64,000 nucleotides of DNA from Acidobacteriota bacterium (GTDB taxonomy: Bacteria; Acidobacteriota; Thermoanaerobaculia; UBA5066; Gp7-AA6). The position numbers and the translations under genes are program-made. The stretch is from positions 1 through 64,000 of the forward strand of contig DAHUXD010000036.1 of assembly GCA_027307335.1 (NCBI GenBank), read 5' to 3'. The notes beneath the pieces were generated by a model. That model did no database searches. It was not told the origin of the DNA and saw nothing but the letters and a program-made list of their open reading frames with translations. Shown here piece by piece: positions 35,691 through 44,682 of the stretch. Position 1 is the stretch's first letter; every line of letters starts with the position of its first letter.

Positions 35691-35775
35691 GGTTACTTTC
35701 GCTTCGGGGAAGTGCTAGCCTTCGGCTTCGCGTCCGGGTACTCCCGCCCGATTTGCGCCTGAAGAGGGGGATTCC

Positions 35776-37119
35776 ATGGCGACCGTCACGCGCGAGCAGC
35801 TTTCGCCGAAGAACGTCCTCGACGTTCTCTCGCGGCACATCCTGGTGGACGGCTACCACGTCGTCATGGACATGAAGCGGAGCCGCGGCTCGTACTTGTG
35901 CGACGCCCGGAGCGACCGGCCGATCCTCGACTTCTTCTCCTGCTTCGCGACTCTTCCGGTCGGCTACAACCACCCTCGGATGAACGACCCGGAGTTCCGC
36001 GAGGCGCTCATGGAGGGAGCCCTCACGAAGCCCTCGACGAGCGACATCTACACCGAGCACTTCGCCCGGTTCGTCGAGACCTTCTCGGAGCTCGCGGTCC
36101 CGAAGAATTTCCGCGATCACATGTTCTTCGTCGAGGGCGGCACGCTCGCGATCGAGAATACGCTGAAGACCGCGTTCGACTGGAAGATCCGGAAGAACGT
36201 CGCGAAGGGCCAGGGCGAGAAGGGCACGAAGGTCCTCCACTTCAAGAACGCCTTCCACGGCCGCTCCGGCTACTCGCTCTCGATGACCAACACCGCCGAT
36301 CCGCGCAAGACCCAGTACTTCCCGAAGTTCGACTGGCCGCGGCTCTCCTGTCCGAAGCTGTCGTTCCCGGTCACCGAGAGCGTCCTGAAGGACGTCGCGG
36401 CCGCGGAGGAGCAGGTCGAGAGGGAGATCCGCGCCGCCTGCGCCGCGAACCCGGACGACATCGCGGCGCTCATCCTCGAGCCGATCCAGGGCGAGGGCGG
36501 CGACAACCACTTCCGCCCGGAGCTCTTCCGCCGCCTGCGGAAGCTCGCCGACGAGCTCGACTTCCTCTTCATCCTCGACGAGGTCCAGACCGGCGTCGGC
36601 CTGACCGGCTCGATGTGGTGCTGGCAGCAGATGGGCGTCGAGCCCGACCTGTTCGCGTTCGGCAAGAAGACCCAGGTCTGCGGCTTCGCGGCCAATCACC
36701 GCGTCGACGAGGTGCCGGACAACGTGTTCAAGGTGTCGTCCCGCATCAACTCGACCTGGGGCGGCAACCTGGTCGACATGATCCGCTGCGCGAAGTACCT
36801 CGAGATCATCGCCGAGGACAACCTCGTCGAGAACGCGCGCGTCGTCGGCGAGTACCTGCAGGGACGGCTCGCGGAACTCGCGACCGAGTTCCCGGGCACG
36901 ATGTCGAATGTCCGCGGCCGCGGCCTCTTCATCGCCTTCGACCTTCCGGACAAGGCGACCCGCGACAAGACGCTCGCCGCGTGCCTCGAGAACGGAATGA
37001 TGGGACTCGCCTCGGGCGCGAACGCCGTGCGTTTCCGGCCGCACCTAGTGCTTTCCCGGGACGAAGCGGACGAAGGCGTGCGGAAACTGCGGAGAGCGCT
37101 GACGTCCGTTCGGGGATGA
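35776..37119 (+). CDS. lat: L-lysine 6-aminotransferase
   Basis: 447 aa class III aminotransferase. It moves the epsilon-amino group of lysine to 2-oxoglutarate, giving allysine (piperideine-6-carboxylate). Recognised by FFSCFATLPVGYNHPRM, FVEGGTLAIENTLKTAFDW, FKNAFHGRSGYSLSMTNT and LDEVQTGVGLTGSMW, with PLP lysine in FAFGKKTQ. These are specific to the Lat family, known in beta-lactam producers and in mycobacteria. Stands alone; no beta-lactam genes are near, so lysine catabolism or stress survival is more likely. Confidence 0.93.
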   Translation: MATVTREQLSPKNVLDVLSRHILVDGYHVVMDMKRSRGSYLCDARSDRPILDFFSCFATLPVGYNHPRMNDPEFREALMEGALTKPSTSDIYTEHFARFVETFSELAVPKNFRDHMFFVEGGTLAIENTLKTAFDWKIRKNVAKGQGEKGTKVLHFKNAFHGRSGYSLSMTNTADPRKTQYFPKFDWPRLSCPKLSFPVTESVLKDVAAAEEQVEREIRAACAANPDDIAALILEPIQGEGGDNHFRPELFRRLRKLADELDFLFILDEVQTGVGLTGSMWCWQQMGVEPDLFAFGKKTQVCGFAANHRVDEVPDNVFKVSSRINSTWGGNLVDMIRCAKYLEIIAEDNLVENARVVGEYLQGRLAELATEFPGTMSNVRGRGLFIAFDLPDKATRDKTLAACLENGMMGLASGANAVRFRPHLVLSRDEADEGVRKLRRALTSVRG

Positions 37120-37132
37120 TTCCCGCGATCCA

Positions 37133-37801
37133 TTGATCCGCCGCCTCGTCCTCGCGCTCCTCGCCGCGGCCCTCGGGGCCGCGGTTCTGTTATGGGCGAC
37201 GCTGCCGGACGTCCGGCCGCTCGCGAGCGCATGGCCGAAGACGACCTCCTTCATGGAGCGGCGCAAGGCCGAGCTCTCCCGCCACGGGGAGAGCGCGCGC
37301 CTCGAGTGGACGCCCGTGCCCCTCGCGCGCATCTCCCCCGAGCTTCAGCGCGCGGTCGTCGTCGCGGAAGATGCGCGCTTCTACGAGCACGACGGCGTCG
37401 ACTGGGAGGCGATGCGCGGCGCGATGGAGCGCAACTGGGAGAAGGGCGGCCTCAAGGTCGGCGGCTCGACCATCACCCAGCAGCTCGCGAAGAACCTGTA
37501 CCTCTCCCCCGCCCGCACGCCGTGGCGGAAGCTGCGCGAGATCCTGATCGCGAAGCGGCTCGAACGAGACCTGTCGAAGAAGCGGATCCTCGAGCTGTAC
37601 TTGAACGTCATCGAGTTCGGCCGCCGCACCTTCGGCGCCGAGGCCGCCGCGCGGCGCTACTTCGGCGAGAGCGCGAAGGAGCTCTCCCGCGACCAGGCGG
37701 CGACGCTCGCCGCCATCATCCCCTCGCCGCGGATCTTCGATCCGAAGAGGCATCCCGACCGCGTCCGGCGCCGGGCCGAGCGGATCCTGAGGTGGATGTG
37801 A
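37133..37801 (+). CDS. mtgA: Monofunctional peptidoglycan glycosyltransferase (GT51)
   Basis: 222 aa. One N-terminal membrane helix, then the GT51 domain: VVVAEDARFYEHDGVDW with the catalytic Glu, GGSTITQQLAKNLYL, RKLREILIAKRLERDLSKKRILELYLN and RYFGESAKELSRDQAATL. Polymerises lipid II into glycan strands in the periplasm without transpeptidase activity. Start TTG at 37133, 14 bp after lat. Supports a Gram-negative wall. Confidence 0.95.
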   Translation: MIRRLVLALLAAALGAAVLLWATLPDVRPLASAWPKTTSFMERRKAELSRHGESARLEWTPVPLARISPELQRAVVVAEDARFYEHDGVDWEAMRGAMERNWEKGGLKVGGSTITQQLAKNLYLSPARTPWRKLREILIAKRLERDLSKKRILELYLNVIEFGRRTFGAEAAARRYFGESAKELSRDQAATLAAIIPSPRIFDPKRHPDRVRRRAERILRWM

Positions 37802-37841
37802 CGAATCTGCTATCCTCGAAGGAACCTCGGAGGAAGACAGG

Positions 37842-38663
37842 ATGCGTTTTCGACGGACCGCGCTCGCTCTGATCGCGGCGGCCATTGCCGCGTCCGCCTG
37901 CTCCCGGAAGCCCGGCTCGATCGACATCTCGCCGAAGAAGGTCAAGATTTACGGCATCGAGCGCGGGCAGAGGCTCACCGCGCGAGTGCTCGACCGCAAG
38001 GGACAGCCGCTCGAGGGCGCGCCGACGTGGAGCGCCTCGAACGACGTCGTCGTGGCGGAGTCGGGAGGCCGGGTCGTCGCGAAGAAAGCCGGGAAGTCGA
38101 TGGTCACGGCGGCGTTCGGCGACGTCTCCGCGCAGGTCCCCGTCGAGGTCGTCGACGTGGCGTCGATCGACATCGCGCCGCCCGCGCTCTCGCTCACGGG
38201 ACCCGCGGGCACCTCGTTGCCGATCTCGTATGCCGTCAAGGACTCGCACCAGAAGGCGATCGACCTGAAGCCCGCGTGGACGTCGTCGAACCCCAAGGCC
38301 GCGACGATCTCGGAGGACGGCGTCATCACCTCCGTCGCCGCCGGCACGACGATGATCGTCGGCAAGATCGGCGACATCCAGGGCGGCTGCGACGTCACGG
38401 TCGCGGTCCGACCCATCGATCGCCTCGAGCTCCGGCCCGCGACCGCGCTCGCCCGCGTCGGCGAGACGCAGCACTTCGAGGTCAAGGCGTTCGGACCGGA
38501 CGGGCTGCCGATCTCCGACGTCGCGGCCGTCTTCAAGTCGTCCGACCCAGCGGTGGCGACGATCGATGGCGCGGGCATCGCCACGGGCAGGAAGGCCGGC
38601 GCCGCCAGGATCCGCGTCGAGCTCGCCGGCAAGGCGGCGGAGGCGACGCTCCTCGTCAACTGA
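37842..38663 (+). CDS. Lipoprotein with three Ig-like (BIG2) domains
   Basis: 273 aa. Lipoprotein signal with lipobox AASAC and lipidated C20. Three repeats of about 80 residues of the bacterial Ig-like group 2 type, each with a W-x-S-(S/N)-N/D pattern: PTWSASNDVVVAES, PAWTSSNPKAATIS and AVFKSSDPAVATID. Probably an envelope adhesion or structural protein. A TATCCT box and a GGAGG ribosome site lie upstream. Confidence 0.8.
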   Translation: MRFRRTALALIAAAIAASACSRKPGSIDISPKKVKIYGIERGQRLTARVLDRKGQPLEGAPTWSASNDVVVAESGGRVVAKKAGKSMVTAAFGDVSAQVPVEVVDVASIDIAPPALSLTGPAGTSLPISYAVKDSHQKAIDLKPAWTSSNPKAATISEDGVITSVAAGTTMIVGKIGDIQGGCDVTVAVRPIDRLELRPATALARVGETQHFEVKAFGPDGLPISDVAAVFKSSDPAVATIDGAGIATGRKAGAARIRVELAGKAAEATLLVN

Positions 38664-38702
38664 GGCTCGTCGCGGCACGAAGCGCCGCCGCCACCTCAGG
38701 GC

Positions 38703-38726
38703 GGGAGAGGGTCGGGGGGCGAGGGG
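38703..38726. repeat. Degraded REP-like copy between convergent genes
   Basis: GGGAGAGGGT followed by CGGGGGGCGAGGGG resembles the 3' half of the repeat at 57450-57483. Only one hairpin arm remains. It sits between the ends of the BIG2 lipoprotein and the SPASM gene. Confidence 0.5.
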
Positions 38727-38727
38727 A

Positions 38728-40044
38728 TCAGCGCGCCGGCGCCGGCGCCGCCGGATGCAGCGGCAGAGTCCGCGGTCCCGCGGGGGCGAGGGTCGAGAAC
38801 GGCTCACCGTCCGGCGCCCGCATCGTCTCGACGGACGCGTCAAACCTTCGCCGGAACGGAAAATCGTCGGCCCAGTAGAACGAACGGTTCGGACAGGACC
38901 CCTTCTCCGCGCAGATCGACTCGACGCAGCGTGCCCGTCCGAAGCCTCCGACCTCGCCCCGGCGCGCCATGATCTCGCGGAGCTCGGACCGGAATCGGTC
39001 GTACGCCTCGCCGAACCAGATCTCGGAGAGCGACTGCGCGCCGATGTTGCCGAGCACCGCGCTCTTCCGGTCCTGAAGGATGCAGCAGGTGACCACGTCC
39101 CCGTTGGCGTTGATCGCCGTCGAGTACCAGCCGACGAGGCAGAACTCGTGCAGCGTGGCGTTTTCCCGCTCTCGCCGCCGGCCGCGGGTCCGAATCTGAC
39201 GGAGCTTGACGCGGGCCCGCCGCGACAGCGGCGCCGAGGCGAAGACACGCCGCTCCGCCGCCGCGATCCGCTCGGCGATCGGCTGCTCCCAGAATCCGAA
39301 CCGCTCGAGGTGGTCGAAGTAGTCCATGGAGAGGACCTCCTCGTACAGGTCGAGCATCCGCGCGATGTCGCTCTCCTCCATCGCCGGCATCGGCCGGACG
39401 GGATAGAGGCCGTTGAACCAGAAGCCGTCCGCGCCGCTCTCCCGGAACACCCGATACATCTCGGGGATCTGGTGGTAGTTGTCGCGATAGATCAGGAACT
39501 GGATCTTGATAGCGCAGCGCGCGCCGGTCTCCCGCTTGATCCGCGCCGCGCGCCGCACGTTCTCGACGACGCGGTCGAAGTTCTTCGGCGCCGTCTGCAT
39601 CATCGCCGCGTAGGACTCCGCCTCTCCCGCGTTCAGCGAGACGCGGATCTCGTCGCAGCCGGTGGCGTAGAGCGCGCGCACGACCGGCTCGGTCAGGAGG
39701 ACGCCATTGGTCGTGACGTCGTTGATCCCCAGCCCGCGCCGGCCCAGCGCGGCGATGAGCTCCGCACAATCTTTGCGAAAGAGAGGCTCGCCGCCGCCGA
39801 CCAGCCGCACGCCGCGGACGCCGAGCGTCCGCATCTCGTCGAAGAGCCGCTCGAGGCGCTCGCGAGTCAGCTCCCGGTTGCCGGCCCGGACCTCCGCGGT
39901 CGAGCAGAAGAAGCAGTCGATGTTGCAGCGGTCCTGCCAGGAGATCTCGACGACCCGGGGCGGAGGCACCGCCCCGCCTGACCCGATGCTCCCGAGAATC
40001 GCGGCCTTCTCGGGCTCGTCGAGGCGCTCCCAGGAGTAGGCCAT
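38728..40044 (-). CDS. Radical SAM/SPASM domain protein
   Basis: 438 aa. The radical SAM cluster is CNIDCFFC (C40, C44, C47), GGGEPLFR the SAM motif. The C-terminal SPASM region has CLVGWYS, TCCILQDR and later Cys in RCVESICAEKGSCPNR, enough for extra clusters. SPASM enzymes modify peptides, mature cofactors or act on sugars. No peptide precursor was seen adjacent. A TAGGAT box is 6 nt before the ATG. Divergent from the Memo-family gene, with 60 bp between. Confidence 0.85.
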   Translation of the reverse strand: MAYSWERLDEPEKAAILGSIGSGGAVPPPRVVEISWQDRCNIDCFFCSTAEVRAGNRELTRERLERLFDEMRTLGVRGVRLVGGGEPLFRKDCAELIAALGRRGLGINDVTTNGVLLTEPVVRALYATGCDEIRVSLNAGEAESYAAMMQTAPKNFDRVVENVRRAARIKRETGARCAIKIQFLIYRDNYHQIPEMYRVFRESGADGFWFNGLYPVRPMPAMEESDIARMLDLYEEVLSMDYFDHLERFGFWEQPIAERIAAAERRVFASAPLSRRARVKLRQIRTRGRRRERENATLHEFCLVGWYSTAINANGDVVTCCILQDRKSAVLGNIGAQSLSEIWFGEAYDRFRSELREIMARRGEVGGFGRARCVESICAEKGSCPNRSFYWADDFPFRRRFDASVETMRAPDGEPFSTLAPAGPRTLPLHPAAPAPAR

Positions 40045-40050
40045 GAAGGC

Positions 40051-40056
40051 ATCCTA
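40051..40056 (-). promoter_or_regulatory. -10-like box (TAGGAT) for SPASM gene
   Basis: Minus-strand TAGGAT, 6 nt before the ATG at 40044. No good -35. Confidence 0.4.
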
Positions 40057-40092
40057 CTCAACCCTGACCGCCGCGGGGGGAGAACAGAAGGA

Positions 40093-40098
40093 TACGAT
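40093..40098 (+). promoter_or_regulatory. -10-like box (TACGAT) for Memo gene
   Basis: TACGAT ends 6 nt before the ATG at 40105. The divergent SPASM gene has a matching box on the other strand. Confidence 0.4.
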
Positions 40099-40104
40099 CC
40101 CCGC

Positions 40105-40911
40105 ATGACGGTTCGCCCTCCCGCCGTCGCCGGGATGTTCTACGAATCCCGCCCCGATCGCCTCGAGCGCGACGTCCGCGGGTTCCTCGCCGTGGACGCG
40201 TCCCCCGCCGACGCCATCGGCGTGATCGCGCCGCACGCCGGCTACGTCTACTCGGGCGCCGTCGCCGGGGCCGCCTACGCGCGCGTGCGGGTGCCCGCGA
40301 CGTGCGTGATCCTGTGCCCGAACCACACCGGCCGGGGCGCGCCGGCCTCGGTCGAGCCCTCCGAGGCGTGGCGCACGCCGCTCGGGGACGTGAGGGTGGA
40401 CCGCGCGATGGCCGACCGGCTCCGCGCGCTCGCGCCGTCGCTCACCGAGGACGCCGAGGCGCACCGCCGCGAGCACTCCCTCGAGGTGCAGCTCCCCTTT
40501 CTCCAGGTGCTGCGGCCGGACGTGTCGATCGTTCCCGTCTGCCTCGGCGATCCGAGTCTCGCGCTCTGCCGCGAGGTCGGCGAGGCCGTCGCGCGGCTGC
40601 GCGCCGAGTCGAGGGAGCCGCCGCTCGTCGTCGCCTCCTCCGACATGAACCACTACGAGTCGCGCGCCGTGGGCCGCCGGAAGGACGACCTCGCGCTCGC
40701 GCGCGTCGGGAACCTCGACCCCGAGGGCCTCTTCCGCACCGTCCTCACCGAGGACATCTCGATGTGCGGCTTCCTGCCGGCGACGGCGCTCCTCTTCGCA
40801 GCACGCGCCGCGAAGGCGAAGGAGGCGAAGGTCGTCGCGCGGGCGGACAGCGGGGATCAGACCGGCGACGCGTCGAGCGTCGTGGGATACGCTGGCGTCG
40901 TCGTTTCCTAG
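40105..40911 (+). CDS. Memo family protein (AmmeMemoRadiSam system protein B)
   Basis: 268 aa. Starts RPPAVAGMFYESRPDRL, then APHAGYVYSGAVAG, REHSLEVQLPFLQVL and ASSDMNHYES, residues that line the Memo metal site (His/Asp/Cys). The C-terminal DISMCGFLPATALLFAA and GDASSVVGYAGV are typical. Memo proteins resemble extradiol dioxygenases and often occur with AMMECR1 and a radical SAM protein; only a SPASM-type radical SAM gene lies beside it here. Function in bacteria is not settled. Confidence 0.9.
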   Translation: MTVRPPAVAGMFYESRPDRLERDVRGFLAVDASPADAIGVIAPHAGYVYSGAVAGAAYARVRVPATCVILCPNHTGRGAPASVEPSEAWRTPLGDVRVDRAMADRLRALAPSLTEDAEAHRREHSLEVQLPFLQVLRPDVSIVPVCLGDPSLALCREVGEAVARLRAESREPPLVVASSDMNHYESRAVGRRKDDLALARVGNLDPEGLFRTVLTEDISMCGFLPATALLFAARAAKAKEAKVVARADSGDQTGDASSVVGYAGVVVS

Positions 40912-40936
40912 AACGAAAGCAGCGGAGGAGCACGCC

Positions 40937-41464
40937 ATGAGGATCGTCTCGGCCCTGGTCGGAGTCCTGCTCGGGGCGACAGCGGCCGCGCAGACGCACG
41001 TCGACGTCCCGACGATTCCGCCGCGCCCCGCCGACGTCGAAACGATCGACGGCATGGTCAAGGCCTGGTACGAGGTCATCTCCGGCCCCGCCGGCCAGCC
41101 GCGCGACTGGGCGCGCGACCGGACGCTCTACATCAAGGACCTCCGTTTCGCGATGGTCGAGACGGACAAGGACGGCAAGCCGGATCCGAAGATCGTGGAT
41201 CACCAGCAGTTCGTGGACGGCTCGAACGCCGGCGTGACGAGGGGTTTCTTCGAGAAGGAGATCCACCGCGTGACCGAGCGCTTCGGACCGATCGCCCACG
41301 TCTGGAGCACCTACGAGACCCGCCGCACGGAGACGGGACCGATCGTGAAGCGCGGCATCAACTCGATCGAGCTCTTCTGGGACGGGAAGCGCTGGTGGAT
41401 CGCCAACGCGATCTGGACCGACGAGACGAAGGACAACCCGATCCCGAAGGAGTACCTGCCCTGA
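40937..41464 (+). CDS. Secreted NTF2/SnoaL-like protein
   Basis: 175 aa. A signal peptide (residues 1-18, ending AAA/QTH) precedes an alpha-beta fold typical of NTF2-like/DUF4440 proteins (MVKAWYEVISG, IHRVTERFGPIAHVWSTYETRR and a closing WDGKRWWIANAIWTDE). No catalytic residues identified. A GGAGGAG ribosome site lies upstream. May be co-transcribed with the Memo gene, 25 bp before it. Confidence 0.7.
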   Translation: MRIVSALVGVLLGATAAAQTHVDVPTIPPRPADVETIDGMVKAWYEVISGPAGQPRDWARDRTLYIKDLRFAMVETDKDGKPDPKIVDHQQFVDGSNAGVTRGFFEKEIHRVTERFGPIAHVWSTYETRRTETGPIVKRGINSIELFWDGKRWWIANAIWTDETKDNPIPKEYLP

Positions 41465-41500
41465 CGTCGGTCGGCGGGGCGCCGGCTCGTTGAACCGGGT

Positions 41501-43861
41501 GTGCTGATCGGAGCCGGAGCCCTCGCCGTCTACGGCCTCTCCGCGGCGGCGGCGCTGGCCCTTTCGCACCGCTACGTCCGGCCGCTGCGGTTCGGCACCT
41601 GCGTCCTGCTCGCGGCGCTCCCCCTCCTCTTAACGGGACGGGCGATGATCCAGGGAGGCGCCTACGCGAGCGTCGACATCCTGTACGCCGACCCGCCGCT
41701 CCGCGCCCACCGGGAGGAGCTCGGGATCTCGGGAGTTCGATCCCCGTCGCTCGGCGACGTCGTGTATCAGCACATTCCCTGGCGATACGCGGTCCGGCGG
41801 GCGCTCCGACACGGTCAGATTCCTCTCTGGAACCCGAACGTCCTCGCCGGCGAGCCGCTGATCGCGGTCCAGCAGGCCGGCGTGCTGCGGCCGGCCGTCT
41901 GGATCGGCATGCTGCTTCCGCCCGCGGCCTCCTGGACGTTCGACGTCACGGTCCGGCTCTTCACGGCGCTTTTGTGCGCGTATCTCTTCCTCGCCGACCT
42001 CGGCTGCGGCACCGCGCCCGCGCTGCTCGGCGCCGCCGGGTGGGCGTTCTCGGACTTCCTCGTCTTCTTCCTGGGATTCTCGATCGCTCCGCCGACCGCG
42101 CCGTTCCCGCTCGCCCTCCTCGGCGCCCGCCGCGTCGTCCGGGAGCCCGGCGAGAGGAGCGGCGCGCTCCTGACCGTCGCGCTCGCGGGCGCGCTGGCGG
42201 GCGGCCACCCGGAGACCGCGGTGCACACGGGCACCGCGGCGGCGCTCTATTTCCTCTTCGATCTCGCCCGAGCGCCGCGGGGAAATCGCCTCCGCTCCTG
42301 CGCGGTCGGCGCCGCCGCGTCGGTTCTGGCGCTCGGCCTCTGCGCCGTCGTGCTCCTGCCGATGGCGGAGATCCTGCCCGTCACCTACGAGCACGCGCTG
42401 CGAAAGGGATGGTACGCCCTGCAGAAGCGCTCCGTGCCGGCGGCCGAGAGCCTCTTCCGTCTCGCTTCCCAGATCGTTCCCTACGGCGTGGGCGTCGACG
42501 GCGTGAGCGCGATCAAGCCGGGCCATCTCGTCCCCTCGTCGTACGCCGGCGCCCTTCTGCTGCCGTTCGCGGCGATCGGCCTCGCCTCTCGCCGACGGGA
42601 GCGATGGTTCTTCTTAGCACTCGGGCTCGCCAGCCTCGCCGTCTGCACCAAAACGGCCGCCGCCGACTGGATCGCCCGGCTTCCCTTCTTCGACATCGCG
42701 ATCAACGAGTACATGATCGTGCTCGTCGCGTTCTCGGCCTGCGCGCTCGCCGCTCTCGGCGCCCAACGGGTGGCGGAGGGACGGTCCCGGGCCGCCCTGT
42801 TCGTCGCGATCGGGTCGGCCGCCATTCTCCTCGCGCTCGTCCACGAGCGCCTTCGTCCTTCGATGAACTCCCTCCACACGCCGCCCGCCTACCGGCACGC
42901 GCGCCTCGCGGAGCAGCTCGCCCCGCTGCTCGCTGCCGGGGTCGCGATCGCGGCCCTCGGGAGACGACGGGCCCCGGAGGGAGTCGCGGTCGCGACCGTG
43001 ATCCTCGTCGCGAGCCGGGTCCTCGAAGAAGGGCGCGTCAACCCGACGATCCGGGCCGAGGCCTTCTATCCCCCTCCCGCCGTGCTGGCCCGCGTCCCGA
43101 GGGATGCGCCATGGCGGATCGCCGCGGTGGGGAACCGGTTCCTGCCGAACCTCTCGGCCGTGTACGACGTCGAAGACGTTCGCGGCTACTCGGCGATGAC
43201 GCTCCTGGCGCTCCGCGAGACGGACGAGCTCTGGTGCGTGCCTCAGGGAGTCTGGTTCAACCGAATCGACGATCCCGCGAGACCGTTTCTCTCCTTCCTC
43301 AACATGCGCTGGGCGCTCCTGCCGGCCGGCGCGCCGTCGCCTCCGGGCTGGCCCGTCATCGCCGAGGCCGAGGGACTGCGTCTCGTGGAGAATCCCCACG
43401 CGCTTCCGAGAGCTTTCGTTCCGGGACGCGTCCGCGGAGAACCCGATGCGGGGAAACGGCTCGCGCTCCTCCGGACGATCAAGGACTTCCAGTCCGACGG
43501 GGTCGTCTCGGAAGCCGCCGGCGACTGGACTGTCAACGGGGACGCCACGTGCGCCGTCGAGTCCTACGGGGCGGACTCGATCACGGTAAGCACGAAGGGG
43601 ACCACGGTCACAATGGTGGGCACTTCGGTCCCGGCCTGGAAGGGCTGGAACGCGGAGATCGACGGACGGGCGATGCCCTTGCTGACGTTCAATCACGCGT
43701 TCGTCGGGTTCCGCGTTCCGCCGGGCTCCCACCGCGCGGTGCTCCGTTATCTCCCGGACGGATTCCTGCGGGGCGCCGCCGTGAGCCTCGCCTCCCTCCT
43801 CGTGCTCGCGGCCTGGATCGCGCGATCCCGTCAGCGCGGCTCGGCGACGACGACCGCCTGA
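41501..43861 (+). CDS. YfhO-like large membrane protein (GT-C type)
   Basis: 786 aa. About 12 membrane helices, with an extracytoplasmic loop after the first containing DIL...DPP and SPSLGDVVYQHIPWRYAVRRALRHGQIPLWNPNVLAGEPLI, characteristic of YfhO-type proteins. A C-terminal beta-rich domain (about residues 520-755) ends with a final helix. YfhO proteins are GT-C glycosyltransferases using lipid-linked sugars to decorate envelope polymers. GTG at 41501. Its end overlaps the convergent methyltransferase gene by 31 bp. Confidence 0.78.
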   Translation: MLIGAGALAVYGLSAAAALALSHRYVRPLRFGTCVLLAALPLLLTGRAMIQGGAYASVDILYADPPLRAHREELGISGVRSPSLGDVVYQHIPWRYAVRRALRHGQIPLWNPNVLAGEPLIAVQQAGVLRPAVWIGMLLPPAASWTFDVTVRLFTALLCAYLFLADLGCGTAPALLGAAGWAFSDFLVFFLGFSIAPPTAPFPLALLGARRVVREPGERSGALLTVALAGALAGGHPETAVHTGTAAALYFLFDLARAPRGNRLRSCAVGAAASVLALGLCAVVLLPMAEILPVTYEHALRKGWYALQKRSVPAAESLFRLASQIVPYGVGVDGVSAIKPGHLVPSSYAGALLLPFAAIGLASRRRERWFFLALGLASLAVCTKTAAADWIARLPFFDIAINEYMIVLVAFSACALAALGAQRVAEGRSRAALFVAIGSAAILLALVHERLRPSMNSLHTPPAYRHARLAEQLAPLLAAGVAIAALGRRRAPEGVAVATVILVASRVLEEGRVNPTIRAEAFYPPPAVLARVPRDAPWRIAAVGNRFLPNLSAVYDVEDVRGYSAMTLLALRETDELWCVPQGVWFNRIDDPARPFLSFLNMRWALLPAGAPSPPGWPVIAEAEGLRLVENPHALPRAFVPGRVRGEPDAGKRLALLRTIKDFQSDGVVSEAAGDWTVNGDATCAVESYGADSITVSTKGTTVTMVGTSVPAWKGWNAEIDGRAMPLLTFNHAFVGFRVPPGSHRAVLRYLPDGFLRGAAVSLASLLVLAAWIARSRQRGSATTTA

Positions 43862-44682
43862 AACGTCGGCGCCCCGCGCGCCAGCATCCGATCCTCGGCG
43901 TCCAGAAAGTCGAGCACCACCCGGTCGAACAGCTCCCGCGGCGGGCCGCCGGGCTGATCGGGCCGGAGGAGGTTCGGATAGATCGGCGCGAGCAGGTTGC
44001 CGCCGTAGTCGCGCCGCGCGAGGACGCGGAAGTGCGCCGACACGGCCGGAAGGATTCCCGACGACGCGACCGCCTCGGTCGGGTCCTCGCGATTGATCGG
44101 GCGGCGGATGATCTTCGTCCGGCGCACGGCGGCGGGGAGCCGCCGGTACGCAAGGTTCCAGCGCGCGAGATGCTGCCAGCTCCACTCATCGCGCGCCGGC
44201 CCGACGTACTCGTCGAGATAGAGGATCCCGCGAGGCTTCAGCGCCCGCCGCACGAGTCCCAGGAACTCCGGAAGGCGCTCGAAGTGATGGAGCGACGCGT
44301 GGAAGAAGACTGCATCAAATGGATCACAATCCCGCAGGTACCGCCACGCATCCGCGACGACGAAGGACGCCCGTTTCTCTCCCCCTCCGCCCGTCAGCCG
44401 CCCCGCTTCCTCGACGGCGGCGGCGCTCGTGTCGATCCCCGTGACGTGGGCGACGACCCGGTGATCCAGCAGGCTTCGCTCGAGGTGACCCATTCCGCAA
44501 CCGACGTTGAGCGCGTTCGGAAACGGCACCCGGTCCGGCACGACGCCCGCCAGCCACTGAATGGGCCAGACGCCGGGGTCGCCCGTCACGCGCCGGTTGA
44601 TCCGCTCGCGGACGAACCGGTGGTTCATCCACAGCTCGTCCCAGGAGTAGGTGCCGAGGTCGGACCAGTAGCCGGCCGTCAC
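43831..44682 (-). CDS. Class I SAM-dependent methyltransferase
   Basis: 283 aa. SAM motif NALNVGCGMGHLERSLL, then VTGIDTS, and FDAVFFHASLHHFERLPEFL as motif IV/V. The long C-terminal region resembles sugar or glycan methyltransferases but is not specific. GTG at 44682 is preferred to ATG at 44733 because it gives a GTGA overlap with the upstream GT-C gene, the rule in this genome. Sits between two GT-C-like genes, which suggests a glycan substrate (inference). Confidence 0.82.
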   Translation of the reverse strand: MTAGYWSDLGTYSWDELWMNHRFVRERINRRVTGDPGVWPIQWLAGVVPDRVPFPNALNVGCGMGHLERSLLDHRVVAHVTGIDTSAAAVEEAGRLTGGGGEKRASFVVADAWRYLRDCDPFDAVFFHASLHHFERLPEFLGLVRRALKPRGILYLDEYVGPARDEWSWQHLARWNLAYRRLPAAVRRTKIIRRPINREDPTEAVASSGILPAVSAHFRVLARRDYGGNLLAPIYPNLLRPDQPGGPPRELFDRVVLDFLDAEDRMLARGAPTFQAVVVAEPR

